Assembly (NCBI GenBank): GCA_016793535.1
Contig: JAEUHA010000393.1
Coordinates: forward strand, 1 to 38,356
Length of the DNA: 38,356 bases
From: Opitutaceae bacterium
Lineage (GTDB): Bacteria; Verrucomicrobiota; Verrucomicrobiia; Opitutales; Opitutaceae
Direction: 5' to 3'
Positions 7,183 to 15,075 of the stretch are shown piece after piece. The notes under the pieces were generated by a model. That model was not told the DNA's origin. It was given only the letters and a program-made list of their open reading frames with translations, and ran no database searches. How positions within the stretch are numbered: the first letter of the stretch is position 1; the number at the start of each line of letters is the position of its first letter. Made by a program: the position numbers and the translations under genes.

Positions 7183-7198
7183 TGGCATGCGAGGTGCA
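7183..7198 (+). promoter_or_regulatory. Candidate sigma-54 (-24/-12) promoter
   Basis: TTGGCATG-CGAG-GTGCA matches the sigma-54 consensus YTGGCACG-N4-TTGCW at all but two positions and has the invariant GG (7184-7185) and GC (7196-7197) exactly 10 bp apart. Transcription would start near 7209, only about 9 bases before the ATG at 7218. This would leave the AAGGAG at 7199-7204 outside the transcript, so translation would depend on a near-leaderless mRNA. It follows directly on a sigma-54 activator gene. Confidence 0.6.
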
Positions 7199-7217
7199 AA
7201 GGAGAATCATCCTCCGC

Positions 7218-7580
7218 ATGTCGCGTCCTTCCATCGCTTCCCGACTCCTTGCCACGGCGCTTTGTGCCCTGGCTTTGGGCATGGGAACGGCGCAAGGCGC
7301 GGAAAGCAGCACGGCCGCCCGGGAGCGGGCGAAGAAAGGGGCCACTACGGCCGCTGATCTCAAGAAACTGCTCGATGAGGCTGGCAAGCAGCGCGACGCG
7401 CTGATCGCCGATTACGAAGCCCTCCGGAAAGAGCTCGTGGCAGCGACCGAGGAGCAGAAGCAGGCGATCCGGCAGAAGATGGAGGAACGCAAAAAGGCGT
7501 TCGAGGAAATGACCATCGCCCTGCACAAGCAGATCCGCGACGAGCAGCGCAAACAGCGGGCCGGCGCGGCGAAACGGTAA
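7218..7580 (+). CDS. Small exported coiled-coil protein
   Basis: The protein is 120 residues. A clear signal peptide (SRLLATALCALALGMGTAQGAES, cleavage probably after AQG) is followed by an almost entirely charged helix (LKKLLDEAGKQRDALIADYE through EERKKAFEEMTIALHKQI) with heptad-like spacing, so it is predicted to be a periplasmic coiled coil. ATG 7218 is chosen because it starts the signal peptide; the frame is open 23 codons further upstream. It is a single-gene unit, bounded by the -24/-12 promoter and the terminator at 7628-7657. I do not recognise a family. Its isolation next to the NtrC-type regulator makes it the best candidate target of that regulator. Confidence 0.8.
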   Translation: MSRPSIASRLLATALCALALGMGTAQGAESSTAARERAKKGATTAADLKKLLDEAGKQRDALIADYEALRKELVAATEEQKQAIRQKMEERKKAFEEMTIALHKQIRDEQRKQRAGAAKR

Positions 7581-7627
7581 ATCCAGATTTTTGGCGTAAT
7601 TGTTATTTCGGCGTAATGTCAGTCAAA

Positions 7628-7657
7628 GGGCGGTCGCTTCGGCGGCCGCCCTTTTTT
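7628..7657 (+). terminator. Rho-independent terminator with cUUCGg tetraloop
   Basis: GGGCGGTCGC (7628-7637), loop TTCG, GCGGCCGCCC (7642-7651): a 10-bp stem with one G-T pair, closed by the very stable C(UUCG)G tetraloop and followed by six T (7652-7657), with AAA before it. It ends the unit of the 120-aa coiled-coil protein and separates it from the outer-membrane gene at 7739. Confidence 0.95.
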
Positions 7658-7738
7658 CGTCCGCACTCCCCGTGAACATGACTTGAGTGCCGGGGTCTGT
7701 CGACCCAGCCTCCCTCGTCAACCCTTCCTGTTTCGGTC

Positions 7739-8908
7739 GTGATTTCCCTGCCACGTTTTGTCCTGTCGTCCGCCGCCTTCCTGGCCGCGGCGGGTGGAAC
7801 AGTTCAGGCGCAGGGTGACCCGGCCGCGTCCGCGCCTGCGTCGAAATCGGCGGACCTCGCCGCCCTGCTCGCGTCGTTGCCCCAATGGAGCGTGTCGACG
7901 TCGGTGCGGGCCGGTTACGGCTACAAGGACAACCTGCTGTTGAGCTATGCGGACGAAGAGCGCAGCGCGTTCGTGCGGAGCGGGTTGGAGCTGCTGGTGC
8001 TGCGGGTGCCGCAGGGGAAATTCGAGTTCTCGGGTTTCGCCGAGACGGAAGGGACACATTACTTCTCGGCCCGCACGTCCGATCAGGAGTCGAAGGTGTG
8101 GCTGCAGGTCGAGCCTGCGTACCGCCTCAGTGACGCGGTGAAGGTGGCGCTGCCGCTCACGGGTTTCTATTACGACCAGGTTTTCGATGTCTCGGATACC
8201 GACGTCGAACGCCGCGTGGCCGAGCTCAAGGTCAGGGGTCTCATGGCCGGGCCGACCGTGCGTTGGGACTGGCATCGGGCCTGGTGGGTCGAGGCCCAGG
8301 GCAGCGGACAACGGAAGCGCTTCGACGACGGGGCCAACGACGGCCGGTTGGGCGAAGGCGCCGTGCGCGTGGGCTGGCACCCCGGCGGGCGTTTCGAGGC
8401 GCGCGTGATGGGTGCGCAGCGGTGGCGGACGTTTGATCGCCGCGCCCAGTACTCGGCGTCAGGGCGCGAACTGCCGGACACTGCGCTCAAGATTGCGGAA
8501 CGCGAATGGGAGGCCCGGGCGGGCGTGACGTGGGACGAAGCCGGACACTGGCAAACCAGCACGCGCCTCAGCCTCCTGCAGTACCGGGACAACGGTTCGG
8601 GCTATTTCAATTACCGCGAACAAAAGGTGGGCCAGGAAGTCGAGTGGCGCACCGAGGCGTGGCTGGTTCGACTCGGCGGCACTGCGAGCCGGCTCGATTT
8701 CGATGTTCAGAAAGCCGGCATCAGTATCGACCCGCCGGCACGCCTGAAAGATGAGTTCACGCTGGACGTGCACGTGGAACGGCGGCTCTCCGTGCGCTGG
8801 ACGCTGTACGGCTCCTACTTCTGGGAACGCTCCCGTTCCAACGATGCGTATGCATCCTACCGGGTGAACGAAGGCTTGCTTGGACTGCGGTGGAGTTGGG
8901 AAAGATAG
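7739..8908 (+). CDS. Probable outer-membrane beta-barrel protein
   Basis: The protein is 389 residues from a GTG start. The signal peptide FVLSSAAFLAAAGGTVQAQ is followed by an Ala/Ser-rich linker. From about residue 49 alternating strands (WSVSTSVRAGYGYKDNLLLS, VWLQVEPAYRLSDAVKVALP, WRTEAWLVRLGGTASRLDF, WTLYGSYFWERSRSN) run to the C-terminus LLGLRWSWER. Dense aromatic and alternating polar/nonpolar residues, the 'GYKDNLLLS' entry strand and no cytoplasmic motifs fit an outer-membrane barrel of 14-18 strands. The last residue is Arg rather than Phe, so the usual BAM signal is imperfect. It lies 15 bp ahead of a membrane histidine kinase, which suggests co-transcription and perhaps a sensing role. 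Confidence 0.75.
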   Translation: MISLPRFVLSSAAFLAAAGGTVQAQGDPAASAPASKSADLAALLASLPQWSVSTSVRAGYGYKDNLLLSYADEERSAFVRSGLELLVLRVPQGKFEFSGFAETEGTHYFSARTSDQESKVWLQVEPAYRLSDAVKVALPLTGFYYDQVFDVSDTDVERRVAELKVRGLMAGPTVRWDWHRAWWVEAQGSGQRKRFDDGANDGRLGEGAVRVGWHPGGRFEARVMGAQRWRTFDRRAQYSASGRELPDTALKIAEREWEARAGVTWDEAGHWQTSTRLSLLQYRDNGSGYFNYREQKVGQEVEWRTEAWLVRLGGTASRLDFDVQKAGISIDPPARLKDEFTLDVHVERRLSVRWTLYGSYFWERSRSNDAYASYRVNEGLLGLRWSWER

Positions 8909-8923
8909 TCCCACCCGCCTGCA

Positions 8924-10300
8924 ATGCCCGCCCCCGCCGTCCCGCCGTCATCCGGCCGCATCACCCGCCTGAGCGTGCTCGGAGTGACGGTGCTGGTGTT
9001 CGGCGCGGTGGTGGCGGCGATGACGCAGCAATTGCGCGACGGCCTGCGTGAACAGATCCTGCGGCGCGAGGCCGAGATGCTCGCCGCGATCGCCTCGATG
9101 CAGCTCGACGACGCGGCCGAGGACGTGCCGGCGGCGAAGTTCATCGCCGTGCTCAAGACCCAGAAGCTGGCGGGAGTTTCCGGGTTGCGCATCTACGACG
9201 CCGAACGCCGGCTCAATGGCACCTATCTGCTGCCCCCCGCGGCGTCACCACCGCCGGACACGCTCTGGCAGCGCGTGGCGGCCGGAGAGGCGATCGGACG
9301 GCTGTTTCGCGATTTGTCCGGCGATCCCGACGCCGAGATCATTCCGACGTCGGCGGCCGACGCCGCGTTCGAAGCCTGGGTGCCGCTGCGCCGGAATCGC
9401 TCCTCGGCCTTCATCGGCGCCGCCCAGTTTTGGGTCGAGGCCGACCAGTTGCTCGTGGAGCTCGGCGCTCACGACCGCCGACTCTGGACGCAGGCGGCGA
9501 TCGCCTGGTTTGCCGGCTCGCTCGTCATCGTCTCGACGTTGGGCTGGGCGTTCCGCCGGCTGGATGCGGCGAACCGTGCCCTCCGCGCGCGCAGCGAGGA
9601 CCTGCTCCGCGCCAATCGCGAGCTGGTGCTGGCGGCCAAGACGTCGGCCCTCGGTACGGTCGCGGCGCACCTGATGCATGAAATCAAGAACCCCCTGGCG
9701 GGCCTCGAGTCGATCGTGGCGGCGCAAGCCGAGGCGGCCGGGCGCACCGAGCAGCGCGATGGGGAACTGGCCGCGGCTTCCGAATTGACGCGGCGTCTGC
9801 GCACGATGGTCAACGACGTGGTGGCCGTCCTGCGCGACGAGCAGTCGGGCGTGGAGTATGAGCTTTCGAGCGCGGACATCGTGGAAGTCGTGCTCGCGAA
9901 AGTCCGGGCCGACGCCGCGACCCGTGGCGTCAGGATCGAGACCGTCGCCCCGCCCGAAATCACCTTGTCCGGGCGGCGCGCAAACCTCGTCACGCTCGTG
10001 TTGCGCAATCTCGTGCAGAACGCGCTGGAGGCCACGCCTGCGGGCGGAACCGTGCGCCTCCGCGGCGGCCGGGATCCGGGTGGCGGCATCGAATTCCTCG
10101 TCGAGGATACCGGCGGTGGTCTGCCCGCGGCGGTGCGCGAACGGCTCTTTCAACCCTGCACGAGCACGAAGGTCGGCGGCAGTGGCCTTGGGCTCGCGCT
10201 CAGCCAGCGCCTCGCGAGCCAGGCCGGCGGACGGATCGAACTGGTGCGAAGCGAGCCGGGCGTGACGTGCTTCCGTCTTGTGTTGGAGCCGGAGGCATGA
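8924..10300 (+). CDS. Membrane sensor histidine kinase
   Basis: The protein is 458 residues. Transmembrane helix 1 is at about 14-34 (LSVLGVTVLVFGAVVAAM), a periplasmic sensor of about 155 residues follows (KLAGVSGLRIYDAERRLNG...), and transmembrane helix 2 is at about 190-210 (AAIAWFAGSLVIVSTLGWAF). A short coiled linker leads to the phosphoacceptor helix HLMHEIKNPLAGLE (His252). The ATPase domain shows LRNLVQNALEATPAGG (N box), EDTGGGLP (G1) and GGSGLGLALSQRLA (G2). It lies 1.9 kb downstream of the only response regulator here and is a second candidate partner for it, since no other regulator is adjacent. The sensed signal is presumably in the periplasm. Confidence 0.92.
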   Translation: MPAPAVPPSSGRITRLSVLGVTVLVFGAVVAAMTQQLRDGLREQILRREAEMLAAIASMQLDDAAEDVPAAKFIAVLKTQKLAGVSGLRIYDAERRLNGTYLLPPAASPPPDTLWQRVAAGEAIGRLFRDLSGDPDAEIIPTSAADAAFEAWVPLRRNRSSAFIGAAQFWVEADQLLVELGAHDRRLWTQAAIAWFAGSLVIVSTLGWAFRRLDAANRALRARSEDLLRANRELVLAAKTSALGTVAAHLMHEIKNPLAGLESIVAAQAEAAGRTEQRDGELAAASELTRRLRTMVNDVVAVLRDEQSGVEYELSSADIVEVVLAKVRADAATRGVRIETVAPPEITLSGRRANLVTLVLRNLVQNALEATPAGGTVRLRGGRDPGGGIEFLVEDTGGGLPAAVRERLFQPCTSTKVGGSGLGLALSQRLASQAGGRIELVRSEPGVTCFRLVLEPEA

Positions 10301-10381
10301 TTCGAGCGCAGCCTGCAATTGATTCGCTCCATTCTCCGGGCGTTTGCCGCAGACGGAACCCTCCGTGTGCTCGTTAGGGTG

Positions 10382-12358
10382 ATGGCCGGACGCTGGCTCG
10401 CCGCCGGTCTCTTGCTCGTCATGGTCGAGGCGCGCGCCCAGGACGGAACGCGGCAATGGGCCCTCAACGTCGGCGGTGCCGGCGGCGGGTATGTTTCGTA
10501 TTCGTCGCCGGCTCTCAGCCCCGACGGCACCACGATCTACATCGGGGTCATTCGCGGCTCCGGCGGCCGCATCATCGCCGTCACGCGCGAGGGAACGGTC
10601 AAGTGGGTGCGGGACCGCACCGCATTCGTGGACGCGTCTCCGGCGGTCGCCGCCGACGGCACGGTCTACATCGGCTGCGGCGACGGCCAGCTCTATGCCC
10701 TCAACCCGCTCGACGGCAGCACGAGGTGGGCCTACTCCGCCGGCACGTTCATCACCAGTTCGCCCGCGATCGGGCCCGACGGCACCGTTTACTTCGGTGC
10801 GGCGGATGGGCGCCTCCACGCCGTGACGCCGGCGGGAGCGGCGCGCTGGACCTTCGCCGCGGGTGACATCATCGACTCCTCGCCCGCGGTTGCCGCGGAC
10901 GGCACGATCTACGTGGGTTCCTACGACCGGTACCTCTACGCGATCACGCCCGAGGGCACGGAGCGCTGGCGGTTCGCGACCGGCGGCCGGGTGTTTTCCT
11001 CCCCCGCGCTCGGCGCGGATGGCACGATCTACGTGGGGTCGGCCGACCAGCGGCTCTATGCGATCGCCCCTGACGGCACCCGGCGGTGGGATTATTTCAC
11101 GAACGGCGACATCCAGTCGTCGCCCGCGCTCGGCGCGGACGGCACCGTGTACTTCGCGGCGGACGTGAGCTTCTACGCGCTGCGACCGGGAGACGGGGAG
11201 GAACGTTTGCGCTGGCGCACCGGGATCAACACGGCGTCCGCGTCGACCGCGGCGGTGCGGGCGGACGGGACGATCATCTTCGGCGCCGATGACGGCATCG
11301 TGCGTGCTTTGAATCCGGATACGGGTTCGGTCCGCTGGGTGTTCGACACCCGCACGGGAGTCGGCAACCTGATCGAGTCTTCGCCGACGGTGGCGGCCGA
11401 TGGCGCGATCTACATCGGTTCGCTCGACGGTTTCCTCTACAAGATCAACGGCAACGGCTCGCCGCTTTCGTCCTACTCGAGCTGGCCCTCGTTCCGGCGC
11501 GATCACCGGCGCACCGGCCGGGCCGCGCCGGCGCGGAGTCCGGCGGCGCGGCTCGCGAACATCGCCACGCGCGCGCTCGCCGGCGGGAACAACAACCTCG
11601 TCGCCGGCTTCGTGGTGCAGGGGCTGACGGAGCGCACCTACATGGTGCGGGCGGTGGGGCCGGGGCTCGCGCCGTTGGGCATCGCCGGCTACATGACCGA
11701 CCCGCGGCTCGATGTGTACTCGGGCCCCGCGGTCCTGCAGTCGAACGACAACTGGCGCCTCTCCGACGAAGTCTCGAATTTCTCGATCGTCGACACGGCG
11801 GCGGGCGTGGGAGCGTTTCCGCTGCAGCCCGGAAGCAAGGACGCCGCGATCGTGCGGGCGCTGCCACCGGGCTCCTTTACTGCGCACGTGGGCAGCAGCG
11901 ATGGTCAGGGCGGAGTCGCCCTGGTTGAGGTGTACGATGCGCGGGGTGGCGACACTTCCGGCCGGATCATCAACCTTTCCACCCGCGGCTACGTCGGCAC
12001 CGGCCAGGATATCCTCATCGCCGGCGTCGTCGTGGGCGGCAGCGGCAACCTGCGCCTTCTGGTTCGAGGCATCGGTCCCAGTCTGGCCCAGTTTGGCGTG
12101 CCGGGAGTCCTGGGGCGGCCACGTCTCGAACTTTTCCGCGGACAAGTCCCGCTCGGGGTGAACACGGGCTGGAGTGACAACGGTGTCGGCGCCGACCTCA
12201 CCGCGGCGGCGGCGGCGGTGGCGGCGTTTCCGCTCGCACTCGGCAGCGCGGACGCCGCGCTCGTCTTCGAAGCCCAGCCCGGAGAATACACCGTGCAGAT
12301 TTCCGGCGTCGGTGGAACGACCGGCGAAGCCATGGTGGAAGTCTATTTGCTGCCTTGA
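10382..12358 (+). CDS. Secreted PQQ-type beta-propeller protein with GPG-VEVYD double domain
   Basis: The protein is 658 residues. A signal peptide (WLAAGLLLVMVEARAQ) fixes the start at ATG 10382, 21 codons inside a longer frame. Residues about 22-360 hold eight repeats of the pattern SSPA(L/V)xxDGTIYxGSxDxxLYAI..G..RW, an outer-membrane-assembly/PQQ-like propeller. The W-containing blade ends are present, but no PQQ-dehydrogenase catalytic motifs, so it is probably a binding scaffold. After a proline/arginine linker come two about 120-residue domains, each running from 'RAVGPGLAPLGI' or 'RGIGPSLAQFGV' through a DPRLxxY/LF segment to 'GGVALVEVYDA' or 'TGEAMVEVYLLP'. The same pair ends the unrelated protein at 20019-22823, so it may be a cell-surface or sorting module. 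Confidence 0.85.
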   Translation: MAGRWLAAGLLLVMVEARAQDGTRQWALNVGGAGGGYVSYSSPALSPDGTTIYIGVIRGSGGRIIAVTREGTVKWVRDRTAFVDASPAVAADGTVYIGCGDGQLYALNPLDGSTRWAYSAGTFITSSPAIGPDGTVYFGAADGRLHAVTPAGAARWTFAAGDIIDSSPAVAADGTIYVGSYDRYLYAITPEGTERWRFATGGRVFSSPALGADGTIYVGSADQRLYAIAPDGTRRWDYFTNGDIQSSPALGADGTVYFAADVSFYALRPGDGEERLRWRTGINTASASTAAVRADGTIIFGADDGIVRALNPDTGSVRWVFDTRTGVGNLIESSPTVAADGAIYIGSLDGFLYKINGNGSPLSSYSSWPSFRRDHRRTGRAAPARSPAARLANIATRALAGGNNNLVAGFVVQGLTERTYMVRAVGPGLAPLGIAGYMTDPRLDVYSGPAVLQSNDNWRLSDEVSNFSIVDTAAGVGAFPLQPGSKDAAIVRALPPGSFTAHVGSSDGQGGVALVEVYDARGGDTSGRIINLSTRGYVGTGQDILIAGVVVGGSGNLRLLVRGIGPSLAQFGVPGVLGRPRLELFRGQVPLGVNTGWSDNGVGADLTAAAAAVAAFPLALGSADAALVFEAQPGEYTVQISGVGGTTGEAMVEVYLLP

Positions 12359-12507
12359 ACGTCCCCGGGCCGGGTGCAACGGCAATCGCCGCGTTCCAGC
12401 CCCATCTGTGACGGTGCCGTGCGGGCCGGGAAACTGCTTGCCACTGTACCGGCACCGCCGACACTGCGAAGCGCTTACGAGCGCGCATTTGATACCAAGC
12501 CAACCAC

Positions 12508-12524
12508 GCGGGTAACACACCCGC
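12508..12524 (+). promoter_or_regulatory. Hairpin just upstream of the RG-rich protein gene
   Basis: GCGGGT-AACAC-ACCCGC, a perfect 6-bp stem followed by TTTCCCC, lies 15 bases before the ATG at 12539. It could end transcription from the propeller gene weakly or shape the translation start; neither is shown. The rest of the 180-bp gap (12359-12538) has no clear promoter that I can support. Confidence 0.35.
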
Positions 12525-12538
12525 TTTCCCCGGACTAC

Positions 12539-14557
12539 ATGGACGACAACGCTCCCAAGGAGAATCCGCCTGCGGATTTCAACAAACTCGATTTGAGCCA
12601 GCTTCAGGGCTTCAGCTTCGGCACGCAGTGGACTCAGGAGAAACCGTCCACGTCTGACCGGCGCGACCGTGACGCGGGCGGGGATCGTCCGCGCCGCGAA
12701 GATCGCCGGGATGGTCCCGGCGGCATGGCTGATCGGCGGGATCGTCGTTCGTTCCGGCGTCCGGCCGGTGGTCCGGGTGAAGAACCGGGTGCGGCTCCGG
12801 CCGGTCCGGCCGGCGGTCCGGGCGGCGATCGCCGTCCGCGGCGCGAGGGCGGCGGCGGTGAATTTCGCGGCGGTCCCCGGCGCGAGGGCGGCTACAGCGG
12901 CGGTGGCGACCGCGGTCCGCGTTTTCAGCAGGGTGGCCAGGGCGGCTACGGCGGTCGCGGCTCGTTCCAGGAGCGCGGGCCGTACGACAGTCCCTACTTC
13001 AGCGTCACGTTCTATCCCGAGGACACCAGTTTCAACACGCTGGTGCAGACGATCCGCAAATCGTGCCGGACGGTCGAGCTGTTCGAGATCGCGCGCACGG
13101 TGGTGGCCAAGCCCGACCGTTTCGTCGTCGTGGTCGCACCCAAGTCGCCCGGCGATGCCGGATTCGCGAGTGGATCCCGGCCACCCGTCGGTGGAGAAAC
13201 CGCCGCGGCCGTCCCGGCCAAGCCGGCGCGCCCCGTGTTCCATATCGCAGTGCCCGACGGGCTGCCGTTCGAGAGCGACGAGGCGGCTGTCGCCCATGTG
13301 ATGAGCCGGCACCTCGACAAGTTCTTCGACACGGCCGAAGTCGAGGTCGACCCGCCCAAGGGGAACTTTCAAGTCATCAACCGGTGTGGCATCACCGGTG
13401 AGTTGCTCGGGCCGCCGAATTATCATCGGTACAACCAGATTGTGCAGCAGCACTACGCGGCCAAGGTCGCGTCCCGCGTCGGCTTCGAGGCCTTCCGCGC
13501 CCGGATCGAAACCGTCCGCGACCCGGAGGTCGTGAACCAGTGGCTGGCCAAGATGAAGAAGACCACGCGTTACACGTGGAAGCTGGCCGTCCCCGGCGCG
13601 CAGCCTGCGGCGCCCGCGGCGGAGGCGGCGACGCCCGCCCCGGAAGGGGAGGCCGCCGCCCCGGCCGAGGCCCAGGCGCCGGCGACACCGGCGATTTCAA
13701 CGACTCCGACCTTCGACACCCTCGAAGATGCGCGGCTCTATCTGCTCACGCAGGCGCGCGACAAGGTGGCGCGCACGTCCGAGACCGCCCGCTTCCACGG
13801 CAAGGTGGTCGAGACGATTCCCCCGGGTGAAATCCGTCGTGCCATCGACGGCGCCCTCGAGCGTCAGCGTCGTTTCCCGCTGGATACCGCCAACGCCCTG
13901 CGCGGCCGCCTGCGGCGCGAGCATCTCACGATCTTCAAGAAGGGCTCCAAGGGCGTGTCCTACGTGTGCGCGGTGAAGCGGAAGTTCCGCGTGCCGGGCC
14001 AGACGTTCTCCGACAGCATCGGGGCGTTGATCTCGTACATCGAGTCCAACCCGATGGTGCGCGCCGGCGAGCTGCCGACGAAGTTCCTCGGCATCGCGAT
14101 GGTGCCGGCCCCGCGCCCGGTCGAAGCTGCGCCCGCGCCCGACGCCCCCGCTGCCGCCGAGGCCGGTGCCGCTCCGGCACCCGAGGCACCCAAGCCGGAA
14201 CCGAGCCTGTCGATCGACGACCGCGCGCGGATCTCCCGCCTGCAAGGGGACCTGATGTGGCTCGTGCGCGAAGGCTACGTGACCGAGTTCATCGACGGAC
14301 GTCTCTTCGCCCCGCCTCCCATGGTGGAGGCGCGCAAGAAGGAGATCGAAAACGAGGAACACGATCCCGAGAATTTCCCCGAAGTGCCGGCCTCGGCCGA
14401 GGCTCCTGCCGCGGAAGCGCCGGCGCCCGCCGCGACGGACACTCCCACGGCGTCCGAGCCGGTGGCGGAATCCGCCCCCGCGGAGTCCGCGGCTCCGGCG
14501 GAACCGGCGCCCGGGGAGAAACCGGCCGATCCCACGGCTCCCGCTCCGGGAGCGTAA
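12539..14557 (+). CDS. Arg/Gly-rich and Ala/Pro-rich conserved protein, possibly RNA-binding
   Basis: The protein is 672 residues from the ATG giving MDDNAPKENPPADFNKLDL; the frame extends 55 codons upstream into non-coding-looking sequence. Residues about 37-155 are a disordered Arg/Gly/Asp tract (RRDRDAGGDRPRRED, then EFRGGPRREGGYSGGG and GGQGGYGGRG) resembling eukaryotic RGG boxes. Two folded blocks follow: YFSVTFYPEDTSFNTLVQTI...FHIAVPDGLPFESDE..., then a block with FQVINRCGITGELLGPPNYH and RARIETVRDPEVVNQWL. After an Ala/Pro/Glu linker comes a helical block (LYLLTQARDKVARTSETARF to ISYIESNPMVRAG), and the end is Ala/Pro/Glu-rich. I recognise no catalytic motif. RNA or ribosome association is inferred only from the RGG-like tract. 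Confidence 0.8.
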   Translation: MDDNAPKENPPADFNKLDLSQLQGFSFGTQWTQEKPSTSDRRDRDAGGDRPRREDRRDGPGGMADRRDRRSFRRPAGGPGEEPGAAPAGPAGGPGGDRRPRREGGGGEFRGGPRREGGYSGGGDRGPRFQQGGQGGYGGRGSFQERGPYDSPYFSVTFYPEDTSFNTLVQTIRKSCRTVELFEIARTVVAKPDRFVVVVAPKSPGDAGFASGSRPPVGGETAAAVPAKPARPVFHIAVPDGLPFESDEAAVAHVMSRHLDKFFDTAEVEVDPPKGNFQVINRCGITGELLGPPNYHRYNQIVQQHYAAKVASRVGFEAFRARIETVRDPEVVNQWLAKMKKTTRYTWKLAVPGAQPAAPAAEAATPAPEGEAAAPAEAQAPATPAISTTPTFDTLEDARLYLLTQARDKVARTSETARFHGKVVETIPPGEIRRAIDGALERQRRFPLDTANALRGRLRREHLTIFKKGSKGVSYVCAVKRKFRVPGQTFSDSIGALISYIESNPMVRAGELPTKFLGIAMVPAPRPVEAAPAPDAPAAAEAGAAPAPEAPKPEPSLSIDDRARISRLQGDLMWLVREGYVTEFIDGRLFAPPPMVEARKKEIENEEHDPENFPEVPASAEAPAAEAPAPAATDTPTASEPVAESAPAESAAPAEPAPGEKPADPTAPAPGA

Positions 14558-14579
14558 GTCGGGTTCCTTGCCTGCTGAG

Positions 14580-14621
14580 GGCGGGATGCAGTTGGGTATC
14601 CGTTTTTCGGTTACTCCCGCC
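14580..14621. terminator. Nested hairpin between convergent genes
   Basis: GGCGGGA (14580-14586) pairs with TCCCGCC (14615-14621). Inside, GTATCCG-TTTTT-CGGTTAC (14596-14614) forms a second stem with one mismatch. It is the only structure in the 71-bp gap between the RG-rich gene and the convergent tsaE, so a bidirectional transcription stop is likely, although T tracts outside the stem are missing. Confidence 0.5.
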
Positions 14622-14628
14622 GCCGCGT

Positions 14629-15075
14629 TCAGGTCCGCAGCCGCAGGGTGTGCCGTTCGTCGGGCGTGATCCCGAGGTCGAGGTGGAGCGTGCCCGCGGG
14701 CAGCCAGGCAGCGACCTTGTCCGGCCACTCCACGGCCAGGCACCAGGGCGGGATCATGAAGTCGCTCAGCAGCAGGTCCTCGACCTCGCGGGCACTGCCG
14801 AGGCGATAGGCATCGAGGTGCAGCAGGTTGGTCCGGCCGCGGTGCAAGGTGAAGATGTTGAAGGTCGGACTCGTCACCGCTTCGTTGATCCCCAGGCCGC
14901 GGGCCAGTCCCTGGACGAAGGTGGTCTTGCCCACACCGAGATCGCCATGCAGGGCGAGGGTCGCTGCGGGCGGCAACTCCGCCGCGAAAGCCGCCGCTAG
15001 CGTGCGTGTTTCCTCCGCCGAGGTGGTCGTCACGCCGGCCTGCAGGCGTTGGAAAATCGGGGCTTCGGACGGCAT
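14629..15075 (-). CDS. tsaE: tRNA threonylcarbamoyladenosine biosynthesis ATPase TsaE
   Basis: TsaE is the ATPase that works with TsaB, TsaC and TsaD to make the universal t6A37 modification in ANN-decoding tRNAs. At 148 residues it has family length. It shows Walker A GDLGVGKTTF (residues 44-53), the SPTF motif (69-72), HLDAYRL (86-92) and VEWPDK (115-120), all typical of the family. The frame is open far upstream inside thiL, but ATG 15075 shares one base with the thiL stop (TGATG), a normal coupled junction. It is the last gene of a CPBP-thiL-tsaE minus-strand unit. Confidence 0.95.
   Translation of the reverse strand: MPSEAPIFQRLQAGVTTTSAEETRTLAAAFAAELPPAATLALHGDLGVGKTTFVQGLARGLGINEAVTSPTFNIFTLHRGRTNLLHLDAYRLGSAREVEDLLLSDFMIPPWCLAVEWPDKVAAWLPAGTLHLDLGITPDERHTLRLRT

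Noticed and set aside
9245-13453. 1402-codon open frame on the minus strand
   Set aside because: It lies opposite three clear plus-strand genes with strong motifs (kinase, propeller protein, RG-rich protein); the translation is Arg/His/Gly-rich with no motif, as expected of an antisense frame in GC-rich coding DNA.
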